This document shows positions 1 to 5,042 of a DNA stretch of 5,105 bases, piece by piece. The notes below the pieces were generated by a model. It saw nothing but the letters and a program-made list of their open reading frames with translations, had not been told where the DNA came from and ran no database searches. The stretch is taken from positions 1-5,105 of the forward strand of contig JBJENW010000011.1 of NCBI GenBank assembly GCA_051880395.1, in the 5' to 3' direction. The position numbers and the translations under genes are program-made. Each line of letters begins with the position of its first letter. Within the stretch, counting starts at the first letter, position 1. The DNA comes from JBJENW01 sp051880395 (GTDB taxonomy: Bacteria; Bacillota; Clostridia; Lachnospirales; Lachnospiraceae).

Positions 1-60
1 GTGCCAAAGGGCGTTATGGGAGAAGAAGGACCAAGATTTGTTTGGAGGAATGAAACATGA
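1..60 (+). CDS. 3' end of an unidentified gene (partial)
   Basis: Frame 1 is open from the first base and stops at the TGA at 58-60, giving 19 visible residues that end in GPRFVWRNET. The start lies outside the window. I do not recognise the family from so short a tail. The stop overlaps the ATG of the kptA fragment (ATGA, 57-60), and the kptA ribosome binding site GGAGGA (44-49) lies inside this gene, so the two were probably translationally coupled in one operon. The neighbour suggests a role near RNA or ADP-ribose metabolism, but that is only inference from position. It could also be a remnant itself. Confidence 0.45.
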   Translation: MPKGVMGEEGPRFVWRNET

Positions 61-194
61 GTTTGGAAGCGACGAGTAAATTTTTAAGTTTGATTCTGCG
101 CCATAAACCAGAGACAATCGGCATTGAGTTGGACGAGCATGGCTGGGTAGAAAACGTCCATGGAACATATGACAACGTTGGGGTTAGGCCCTGA
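57..194 (+). pseudogene. kptA: RNA 2'-phosphotransferase (KptA/Tpt1), N-terminal remnant, copy 1
   Basis: The KptA/Tpt1 family removes a 2'-phosphate from RNA using NAD+. The first ~30 codons read TSKFLSLILRHKPETIGIEL then DEHGW, the conserved N-terminus of KptA including the Arg-His pair (R15, H16) of the family's catalytic residues. After about codon 32 the similarity stops and the frame ends at TGA 192-194, giving 45 aa where the family has about 180. The HGT, YVHLS and NGVWLT regions are missing, so no active enzyme can be made. The start ATG at 57 has GGAGGA 7 nt upstream and overlaps the preceding stop. Bases 57-143 match copy 2 (1323-1409) at 79 of 87 positions by my count, so the two are paralogous copies or the products of a duplication. 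Confidence 0.8.
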
Positions 195-265
195 TGTTTG
201 CATGGCTGATGAAGGATGTGATAGAGTAATGGACGGTGGAGTATGAGCGGAAGGGGAAAATGTAA
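194..265 (+). pseudogene. Decayed 3' end of a DEAD/DEAH helicase
   Basis: This short stretch resembles the extreme 3' end of the helicase at 1696-3396. Bases 208-250 align without gaps to 3318-3360, about 35 of 43 identical by my count. In the matching frame it reads LMKDVIE, stop, WTVEYERKGKM, stop, against QMRDVLEYRTVEYYRRRYEE in the longer copy. An in-frame TAA (227-229) interrupts it, and everything upstream of the last ~25 codons is gone. It follows the broken kptA directly, repeating the kptA-then-helicase order seen later. The same frame continues past TAA 263-265 as LVKKNLQQIEQDMI to a stop at 308-310; that piece could be the tail of yet another gene, but I cannot place it. Confidence 0.6.
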
Positions 266-302
266 TTAGTAAAGAAAAATCTTCAGCAGATAGAGCAGGA
301 TA

Positions 303-311
303 TGATATAAT
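303..311 (+). promoter_or_regulatory. Extended -10 promoter for the MNT gene
   Basis: TGATATAAT fits the extended -10 pattern TGnTATAAT exactly (TG at 303-304, TATAAT at 306-311). No good -35 is visible at the right distance (281-288), which is tolerated with an extended -10. Transcription would begin near 317-319. That is downstream of the ATG at 310 and supports translation from 337 instead. Confidence 0.55.
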
Positions 312-336
312 GAAAGAAAAATGTGGAGGTGTTTTT

Positions 337-678
337 ATGGAGCAGGTATTACAAAATGTTCTACATTTATATATTTCGGAATTAAAAAAAATATATGGTT
401 CTTATATGCGTCAGATTATATTGTATGGTTCGTATGCAAGGGGGGATTATACGATAGATTCGGATATAGATATCATGATATTATTAGATTTGACGGATTT
501 GGAAATTAAGAGATACAGACATCAACTTTCAAATATAACATTTGATTTCAATATGGATTATGACCTGGATATCAAACCAATAGCAAAAAGTGAAGAACAG
601 TATAAAAAATGGGTGAAGAATTATCCATTTTATGCGAACGTGAACAGAGAAGGAGTGACATTGTATGAATCAGCCTAA
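337..678 (+). CDS. Minimal nucleotidyltransferase, MntA-type antitoxin
   Basis: A 113-aa protein of the MNT (DNA polymerase beta-like nucleotidyltransferase) family. The signature GSYARGDYTIDSDIDI (about residues 31-46) supplies the Gly-Ser motif and the two metal-binding Asp of SDxD; DLDIKP further on probably supplies the third acidic residue. In characterised MNT-HEPN pairs the MNT protein neutralises the HEPN RNase by adding AMP to a tyrosine near its active site. I chose ATG 337 because GGAGG (325-329) lies 7 nt upstream and the predicted transcript starts after the alternative ATG at 310. The 3' end overlaps the HEPN start (665) by 14 nt, the usual arrangement of a coupled pair. The HEPN partner is truncated here, so this protein is probably an orphan antitoxin. 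The family call is firm; present function is uncertain. Confidence 0.88.
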   Translation: MEQVLQNVLHLYISELKKIYGSYMRQIILYGSYARGDYTIDSDIDIMILLDLTDLEIKRYRHQLSNITFDFNMDYDLDIKPIAKSEEQYKKWVKNYPFYANVNREGVTLYESA

Positions 679-775
679 GGAAATAGGTACGCGAAAAGAT
701 CTGGTTTTGTATCGGATTGAGACTGCGAAAGAAGATTTAGAAGCAGCCAAAATCTTACAAGATAGGATAGAGTAA
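665..775 (+). pseudogene. HEPN-domain toxin, truncated to its first ~30 codons
   Basis: The ATG at 665 opens a frame of 36 codons overlapping the end of the MNT gene. It starts MNQPKEIGTRKDLVLYRIET and continues AKEDLEAAKIL, which is the first helix of HEPN-domain proteins that pair with MNT genes. Full-length partners are usually 110-140 aa and carry an R-x4-6-H catalytic motif (often followed by a Tyr) in a later helix. That part is absent: after AKIL the frame runs into QDRIE and stops at 773-775. The break coincides with a 26-bp sequence (766-791) found again at 4983-5008, so a deletion or recombination between repeats is the likely cause. The toxin should be inactive. Confidence 0.75.
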
Positions 776-791
776 GCAGTTAAAATAGGTG
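766..791 (+). repeat. 26-bp dispersed repeat, copy 1 (at the HEPN break)
   Basis: Bases 766-791 match 4983-5008 at 24 of 26 positions, with GATAGAGTAAGCAG identical in both and AAATAGGTG shared after a 3-nt variable step. In the second copy the repeat runs into a terminator hairpin. Here only the left arm (AAATAGGTG) is present, and the right arm and T-tract are replaced by the YkgJ ribosome binding site. Confidence 0.6.
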
Positions 792-806
792 AAAGGAAGT
801 AAAAAA

Positions 807-1310
807 ATGATACCACCAAGAAAAGTAGCATTTGAAGCGAAAAAAAGAGAAAATGAAAATTTGGAATTTCGAACTTATCTAAAATGTAATGCCAACGAGA
901 AAGAATTAGATCAGCAGTTTTTAAAGCTACATGAAGAATTGTTTGAAACCTATGACTGTAGCAAATGTCGGAACTGCTGTAAACAATATTATGGCTCGAT
1001 ACCACCCGAAGATTTGGAAAAAGATGCAAAACAGTTAGGAATGACAAAAGAACAATTCATGGATTTGTTTTTTGGTGAAAAGGATACGGAAGAAAATTAC
1101 AAGACAAAACATAAGCCGTGTGATTTTTTACAAGAGGATGGCAATTGTATGCTCGGTGACTGTAAGCCTCAAAACTGTAAAAATTATCCCTATACAAATC
1201 AACCGGAACGGTTGCAAAGTCTGTATAGTGTGTTGGATGTAGTCGGGATCTGTCCGGTTGCATTTGAAATCTATGAAAGACTAAAGAAAGAATATAGATT
1301 CAAAAAATGA
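807..1310 (+). CDS. YkgJ-family cysteine-cluster protein
   Basis: A 167-aa protein with the CxxCxxCC signature of the YkgJ family, seen as CSKCRNCC at residues 51-58. Further cysteines follow at C105, C114, C119 and C124 (HKPCDFL, DGNCMLGDC, PQNCKNYPY) and C149 (GICPV). The family is annotated as a putative zinc- or iron-chelating domain; substrate and role are largely unknown. No signal peptide or membrane segment is visible, so it should be cytoplasmic. ATG 807 is chosen because AGGAAG (794-799) sits 7 nt upstream; an in-frame GTG at 789 would place that site inside the gene. Its stop is 12 nt before the second kptA fragment. No terminator separates it from the MNT/HEPN unit, so it may be read from the promoter near 303. 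It looks intact, with all expected cysteines present. Confidence 0.85.
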   Translation: MIPPRKVAFEAKKRENENLEFRTYLKCNANEKELDQQFLKLHEELFETYDCSKCRNCCKQYYGSIPPEDLEKDAKQLGMTKEQFMDLFFGEKDTEENYKTKHKPCDFLQEDGNCMLGDCKPQNCKNYPYTNQPERLQSLYSVLDVVGICPVAFEIYERLKKEYRFKK

Positions 1311-1322
1311 GGTGATAGAAAA

Positions 1323-1632
1323 ATGAGTCTGACAGCAACAAGTAAATTTTTAAGTCTGATTCTGCGCCATAAACCAGAGACGATCGGCATAGAGTTGGAC
1401 GAGCATGGCGTCCATCGATGCGCAGGGATTGCTTCCAAAAACCAGGTTGTATGTGCATTTGTCGAAGGACTGTGATACAGCAGCGAAAGTTGGAAAACGG
1501 CATGGGAAACCCGTGCTTTATATCGTCAAAGCAAAAGAGATGTATCAGGCAGGGTATAAGTTTTTTCTGTCGAAGAATGGAGTGTGGCTGACGAAACAGG
1601 TGCCGGTGGAGTATTTGGTGAAGCAGAATTAG
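1323..1632 (+). pseudogene. kptA: RNA 2'-phosphotransferase (KptA/Tpt1), internal deletion and frameshift, copy 2
   Basis: Both ends of a KptA gene are present but the middle is missing. From ATG 1323 (site AGGTGAT at 1310-1316) the frame encodes the normal N-terminus with LRHKPETIGIELDEHG. At about 1409 the sequence jumps to the C-terminal part in another frame (1405-1632): SIDAQGLLPKTRLYVHLSKD, then AAKVGKRHGKPVLYIVKAKEM, then NGVWLTKQVPVEYL. By comparison with a ~180-aa family member, roughly 75-80 codons are lost, including the HGT region and a catalytic Arg. The N-terminal frame continues as noise to TGA 1473-1475. An ATG at 1405 opens the C-terminal frame, but a 75-aa product would lack the Arg-His pair, so activity is not expected. 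It is followed by a terminator (1646-1680). Confidence 0.85.
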
Positions 1633-1645
1633 ATTGATTCGATTG

Positions 1646-1680
1646 AATAGGTGAGGGAATTAGACTCTCATCTATTTTTT
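1646..1680 (+). terminator. Rho-independent terminator after kptA copy 2
   Basis: A 10-bp stem, AATAGGTGAG (1646-1655) with CTCATCTATT (1667-1676) including one G-U pair, has an 11-nt loop and runs into a T-tract (1675-1680, then TTTT at 1682-1685). It starts 13 nt after the kptA stop. Stem and tail closely resemble the terminator at 5000-5037. It lies directly upstream of the helicase frame and would block read-through into it. Confidence 0.85.
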
Positions 1681-1695
1681 GTTTTAAAAATGTAA

Positions 1696-3396
1696 ATGAA
1701 ACATTCTTCTATGTCGATAAAAAACATAAACGTATACGGTACGAAAGAAACGGAGGAAAAGGCCTCGGACGATTACGGTTTCTTTTACGGTAAGCAGAAA
1801 GATACGGATCGTTCCGTGATCTTTGCGTCTGTTGCGACACTCGGCAGAGAAGAATATCTGCACAAAAAATACTTTGCACCGGATTATTTTGAGTATATCG
1901 TCATCGATGAATTTCACCATGCAGTGACCGATCAGTATCAGAGAATTCTGGCTTACTTTCATCCGAAATTCCTGCTCGGTCTGACCGCGACACCGGAACG
2001 TATGGACGGAAAAGATATCTACGCGCTCTGTGATTACAACGTACCGTATGAGTTGCCTCTAAAGGATGCCATCAACAAAGGCATGTTGGTTCCGTTTCAT
2101 TATTACGGAATCTATGATGAGACCGACTACTCGGGCTTGCATCTCGTGAAAGGACGCTATGACGAAAAAGAACTGACAGACTTGTATCGGCAGAGTACCA
2201 AACGATATGACCTGATCTACAAATATTACAAAAAATATCGTTCCAAACGGGCGCTTGGATTCTGCTGTTCCAGAAAACATGCCGAGGAAATGGCAAAAGA
2301 ATTCTGTAAACGCGGCATCCCTTCCGTTGCGGTTTACAGCAATGCAGACGGGGAGTTTTCGGAAGAGCGGGACAAAGCGATTCAGATGCTGAAAAAGGAA
2401 GAGATACGTGTCATTTTTTCGGTGGATATGTTCAATGAGGGATTGGATATCGCTTCGTTAGATATGGTTTTATTTCTGCGACCGACCGAATCACCGGTTG
2501 TCTTTTTGCAGCAGTTGGGGCGAGGACTTCGTATGGATCGCGGAAAAGAATATCTGAATGTGCTGGACTTTATAGGCAATTATGAAAAGGCGGGGAAGGC
2601 ACCGCTTTTGCTGATAGGGGAAAACACAACAACCGAAAAACGTGCATCCCAGTATCAGGATTTTGAATTTCCGGATGACTGTATCGTAGATTTTGATATG
2701 CATCTGATCGATCTGTTCAAGGAGATGGAGAAAAAATCCATGACGGTAAAAGAGCGAATCCGGCAGGAGTATTTTCGCGTGAAAGAGCTTCTGAACGGAA
2801 AAGTGCCCACAAGGATGGAACTGTTTACATACATGGAAGATGAGGTGTATCAGTACTGTCAGAAGCATCCGAAAGAGGGACCGTTTCAGAGGTATTTGGA
2901 GTTTTTGGCGGAAATAGATGAATTGTCACAGGAGAAAAAAATCCTGTATAACAGTATTGGAAGAGAGTTTGTTTCGTTGATAGAAACGACAAATATGCAA
3001 AAGGTTTATAAGATGCCGATTCTGTACAGCTTTTATAATAAAGGAAATGTGCGAATGGAGGTTACGGACGAAGAAGTCCTGCAGAGGTGGAAAGAGTTCT
3101 TCGATACCGGTACGAACTGGAAGGATTTCGAAAAGGACATGACGTTTGAAAAATATAAAAAGATTACAGACAAACAACATCTGCAGAAGGCGAAAAAAAT
3201 GCCGATTCATTTTTTAAAGGCATCCGGGAAAGGTTTTTTTGTGGACAAAGACGGGTATGCGATCGCCATGCGCGAGGAGATGCGTGAGGTGGTTGGAATG
3301 GAGGCGTTTGGGGAGCAGATGCGGGATGTGCTGGAGTATCGGACGGTGGAGTATTATCGGAGGCGGTATGAGGAGAAAGGTAGTGGCTTAGATTAA
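1696..3396 (+). CDS. DEAD/DEAH-type superfamily 2 helicase, N-terminally truncated
   Basis: 566 codons of an SF2 helicase. Visible motifs in order: motif II DEFHH (residues 71-75), motif III as LTATPER (96-102), the start of the second RecA-like lobe around ALGFCCSRKH (186-195), motif V VDMFNEGLDI (243-252), and motif VI QQLGRGLR (272-279). A ~280-residue C-terminal extension follows (for example RMELFTYMEDEVYQ, GTNWKDFE, ASGKGFFVDKDG). Motif I, the Walker A ATP-binding loop, should lie upstream of the SVIFASVATL strand but is absent. Relatives I recall are several hundred residues longer at the N-terminus, often with a PLD-like nuclease domain. A TAA sits immediately before ATG 1696, no ribosome binding site or promoter is visible, and a terminator ends 16 nt upstream. 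The frame is otherwise uninterrupted. I expect an inactive remnant, though decay seems recent. A C-terminal scrap of a relative lies at 194-265. Confidence 0.8.
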   Translation: MKHSSMSIKNINVYGTKETEEKASDDYGFFYGKQKDTDRSVIFASVATLGREEYLHKKYFAPDYFEYIVIDEFHHAVTDQYQRILAYFHPKFLLGLTATPERMDGKDIYALCDYNVPYELPLKDAINKGMLVPFHYYGIYDETDYSGLHLVKGRYDEKELTDLYRQSTKRYDLIYKYYKKYRSKRALGFCCSRKHAEEMAKEFCKRGIPSVAVYSNADGEFSEERDKAIQMLKKEEIRVIFSVDMFNEGLDIASLDMVLFLRPTESPVVFLQQLGRGLRMDRGKEYLNVLDFIGNYEKAGKAPLLLIGENTTTEKRASQYQDFEFPDDCIVDFDMHLIDLFKEMEKKSMTVKERIRQEYFRVKELLNGKVPTRMELFTYMEDEVYQYCQKHPKEGPFQRYLEFLAEIDELSQEKKILYNSIGREFVSLIETTNMQKVYKMPILYSFYNKGNVRMEVTDEEVLQRWKEFFDTGTNWKDFEKDMTFEKYKKITDKQHLQKAKKMPIHFLKASGKGFFVDKDGYAIAMREEMREVVGMEAFGEQMRDVLEYRTVEYYRRRYEEKGSGLD

Positions 3397-3398
3397 TA

Positions 3399-3447
3399 TT
3401 TGACTTTTACGCTTAATTTCGCTATAATAAAAAGCATAAAAGTCAAA
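3399..3447 (+). promoter_or_regulatory. Inverted repeat over the abiE promoter, probable AbiEi operator
   Basis: TTTGACTTTTACGCTT (3399-3414) and AAGCATAAAAGTCAAA (3432-3447) are inverted copies matching at 15 of 16 positions, separated by 17 nt. The left arm contains the -35 hexamer, the spacer holds the -10, and the right arm covers the expected start of transcription. AbiEi proteins of studied AbiE systems repress their own operon by binding inverted repeats at the promoter, so this is the obvious candidate site. No T-tract follows on either strand, so a terminator is unlikely. Confidence 0.7.
3400..3428 (+). promoter_or_regulatory. Sigma-A promoter of the abiE operon
   Basis: TTGACT (3400-3405) and a perfect TATAAT (3423-3428) are separated by 17 bp, almost full consensus for the housekeeping sigma factor. 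Transcription would start near 3435, about 28 nt before the abiEi start codon. The promoter begins 3 nt after the helicase stop, so abiE is an independent unit. Confidence 0.85.
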
Positions 3448-3462
3448 AAAGTAGGTGGTGGA

Positions 3463-4056
3463 ATGAAACAGTCGAGAGAAATTTTAAATTTGGCAAAACA
3501 GAATAATGGAATTGTTACCACGGCAATGGTAGTTTCATCCGGTCTTTCGCGTGGAAGTTTAAAATATCTGGCTGAAAAGGGAAGTTTAGAGCATGTATCG
3601 CGCGGAGTATATACTATGCCGGAAGCATGGGAAGATGAGTTTGTCAATTTGCAAAGTCGGTACAAAAAAGGCATTTTTTCACTTGATACGGCTTTGTTTC
3701 TTTGGGATCTGACGGATCGTACTCCAGGAAAATATCATATGACATTTCCAAGTACTTATAATCTTTCTGGAGCGAAAAAAGAAAGGATTTTGTGCCACCA
3801 ACAAAAGATTGAATATTATCATTTGGGAATTGTAAATGCAGTTACACCTTGCGGAAATCGTGTCAGGGCTTATAATGCAGAACGTACATTATGTGATATT
3901 TTAAGAACGGTTAACCATGCAGATGTTCAGATCATCGCAGAGGCTTTCAAGCGCTATGTTGTTAAAAAGGACAAGAATATACCTTTACTATCTGAATATG
4001 CAAAAGAACTGAAAGTAGAAAAACGACTGAGAGCTTATTTGGAGGTACTGTTATGA
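3463..4056 (+). CDS. abiEi: Type IV toxin-antitoxin antitoxin and repressor, AbiEi family
   Basis: A 197-aa protein. Residues ~1-52 form a winged helix-turn-helix (ILNLAKQNNGIVTTAMVVSS, then SRGSLKYLAEKGSLEHVSRG and VYTMP), the typical AbiEi N-terminal domain; the wing GxYxxP-like turn is clear. The rest matches the AbiEi C-terminal domain, with KGIFSLDTALFLWDLTD, HMTFP, and NAERTLCDILR. In known systems AbiEi neutralises the toxin without stable binding and represses the operon. ATG 3463 is preferred because AGGTGGTGG lies 3-9 nt upstream and the only earlier in-frame start, TTG 3400, falls within the -35. The stop overlaps the abiEii start by 4 nt (ATGA), indicating translational coupling. 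The length is usual for the family and nothing looks broken. Confidence 0.9.
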   Translation: MKQSREILNLAKQNNGIVTTAMVVSSGLSRGSLKYLAEKGSLEHVSRGVYTMPEAWEDEFVNLQSRYKKGIFSLDTALFLWDLTDRTPGKYHMTFPSTYNLSGAKKERILCHQQKIEYYHLGIVNAVTPCGNRVRAYNAERTLCDILRTVNHADVQIIAEAFKRYVVKKDKNIPLLSEYAKELKVEKRLRAYLEVLL

Positions 4057-4901
4057 AAAATGCGATGCAGTTGAAAGCGATTGTAAAAAATATAGCAAAG
4101 GAAAAAAAGATATCAGCACAGCTTGTACTTCAAAATTATATGTTGGAGCGTTTTTTGGAACGTGTATCGGTTTCGGATTATCAAGATAATTTTATTATCA
4201 AAGGTGGATTTTTGATTGCATCTATGGTGGGATTAGATTCAAGAGCAACGATGGATATGGATGCTACAATTAAGCGATATCCGGTGAATCAAGAAATGAT
4301 TCAAAAAATGATTGAAGAAATAATATCTATTGATTTGCAGGATGATATTACATTTACATTCAAAAGTATTGGTGAAATACGAGAAGGTGATGATTATACA
4401 GGCTATCGGGTAGCATTATCTGCAAATTATCCACCAATGGCTGTTCCGCTAAAATTGGATATAACGACGGGGGATAAAATAACACCTCGTGAAATTGAAT
4501 ATCAATACAGATTGATGATGGAAGATCGTAGTATTTGTGTTTTGGCGTATAATATGGCGACTATATTGGCAGAAAAATTAGAAACGGTCATTTCACGTGC
4601 AGATCAAAATACTCGACCTAGAGATTACTACGACATTTACATATTGACAAAATTGCAGTCTGAAAATATTGATCGCGAGACATTGATTCTTGCATTGGAT
4701 GCAACTGCAAAAAAAAGAGGATCGGTTTCTGTATTGAAGCAGTACCGTGAAATAATTGAGGTTGTTCGTAATAGTGAGGTTATGATCCAACAATGGGCTA
4801 ATTATAGAAAAGATTTTGATTACGCAGCTGGAATTACGTTTGATGAGGTGTGCGATGCGGTTGTGCGGATAATGGAATATTTGGGAGGAAGCAATGGATG
4901 A
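4053..4901 (+). CDS. abiEii: Nucleotidyltransferase toxin, AbiEii family
   Basis: A 282-aa nucleotidyltransferase-fold toxin, normal length for the family. Motif I is IIKGGFLIA (KGG at residues 50-52), followed by R64 and the acidic pair D68/D70 in RATMDMD. Motif III is KLDITTGD (D136), and motif IV is AEKLETVISR (173-182) with TRPRDYYDIYIL (187-198). These are the conserved AbiEii elements; all expected catalytic positions appear present. AbiEii-type toxins transfer nucleotides to cellular RNA (tRNA targets for studied relatives) and stop growth, which can abort phage infection. GGAGG (4041-4045) lies 7 nt upstream of ATG 4053, inside the end of abiEi. With abiEi it forms the only complete toxin-antitoxin system here, expressed from the promoter at 3400. 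Confidence 0.92.
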   Translation: MKNAMQLKAIVKNIAKEKKISAQLVLQNYMLERFLERVSVSDYQDNFIIKGGFLIASMVGLDSRATMDMDATIKRYPVNQEMIQKMIEEIISIDLQDDITFTFKSIGEIREGDDYTGYRVALSANYPPMAVPLKLDITTGDKITPREIEYQYRLMMEDRSICVLAYNMATILAEKLETVISRADQNTRPRDYYDIYILTKLQSENIDRETLILALDATAKKRGSVSVLKQYREIIEVVRNSEVMIQQWANYRKDFDYAAGITFDEVCDAVVRIMEYLGGSNG

Positions 4902-5000
4902 AAAATATAACAGTGTGTAGTTTTTGCAGCGGATGCAGCAGTTGTGGTGGATGCGGCGGTGGAGGGGCTGATTGAGAAAAGAGATAGAGTAAGCAGATGA
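4894..5000 (+). pseudogene. Small gene with a GT-repeat frameshift, or remnant of an unknown gene
   Basis: ATG 4894 (GGAGG at 4884-4888) opens MDEKYNSV then TAG 4918-4920. In another frame, 4911-5000 reads QCVVFAADAAVVVDAAVEGL then IEKRDRVSR and stops at TGA 4998-5000, with no start of its own. The two frames would join smoothly if the (GT)3 run at 4913-4918 were (GT)2, giving a continuous 34-codon gene beginning MDEKYNSVVFAADAAVVVD. I recognise no family. The tail DRVS plus stop recurs at 766-783. The alternative is a truncated gene end left when abiE inserted. A third reading of the same bases is the cysteine-rich frame at 4898-4975. Confidence 0.4.
4898..4975 (+). other. Possible 25-aa Cys/Gly-rich peptide ORF coupled to abiEii
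   Basis: ATG 4898 overlaps the abiEii stop as ATGA, with GGGAGG ending 9 nt upstream, an arrangement identical to the abiEi-abiEii junction. It encodes MKNITVCSFCSGCSSCGGCG then GGGAD, with five cysteines at exact three-residue spacing (C7, C10, C13, C16, C19). That could be a metal-binding or ribosomally made modified peptide. However, the other frame of this stretch is rich in GNN codons (Ala, Val, Asp, Glu), which automatically yields Cys, Ser and Gly codons here. I therefore rate it as possible, not likely. Confidence 0.25.
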
Positions 5001-5008
5001 AATAGGTG
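4983..5008 (+). repeat. 26-bp dispersed repeat, copy 2 (before the last terminator)
   Basis: Matches 766-791 at 24 of 26 bases. It holds the last codons of the small frame ending at 5000 and the left arm of the following terminator hairpin, so this looks like the more complete form of the repeat. Confidence 0.6.
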
Positions 5009-5037
5009 GAGGCAGTTATGCTTTCATCTATTTTTTT
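5000..5037 (+). terminator. Rho-independent terminator after the abiE region
   Basis: A 14-bp stem with three G-U pairs, AAATAGGTGGAGGC (5000-5013) against GCTTTCATCTATTT (5020-5033), has a 6-nt loop and a run of seven T (5031-5037). It closes the abiE transcription unit. Sequence and shape are very like the terminator at 1646-1680. Confidence 0.88.
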
Positions 5038-5042
5038 ATGTG

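Noticed and set aside
266..310. Short coding-like tail LVKKNLQQIEQDMI before the MNT promoter
   Set aside because: Only 14 codons with no start and no recognisable family; it could be a gene end or chance, so it is not listed separately.
310..336. Alternative upstream start for the MNT gene at ATG 310
   Set aside because: It overlaps the predicted -10 box and has no ribosome binding site; ATG 337 has GGAGG at proper spacing and begins at the usual place for the family.
1405..1632. Stand-alone 75-aa protein from ATG 1405
   Set aside because: It is the C-terminal part of KptA brought next to the N-terminus by an out-of-frame deletion; it has no ribosome binding site of its own and lacks the family's Arg-His pair.
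2491..2868. Minus-strand open frame inside the helicase
   Set aside because: It is antisense to conserved helicase motifs V and VI, shows no family resemblance, and has no start signals; the same applies to the other minus-strand frames in the window.
3399..3447. The inverted repeat as a terminator for the helicase gene
   Set aside because: No T-tract follows the right arm (A-rich instead) and the spacer contains a consensus -10, so an operator fits better.
3400..3462. TTG start at 3400 adding 21 residues to AbiEi
   Set aside because: The extra codons are the promoter itself (TTGACT and TATAAT with a 17-bp spacer); the ATG at 3463 has a good ribosome binding site.
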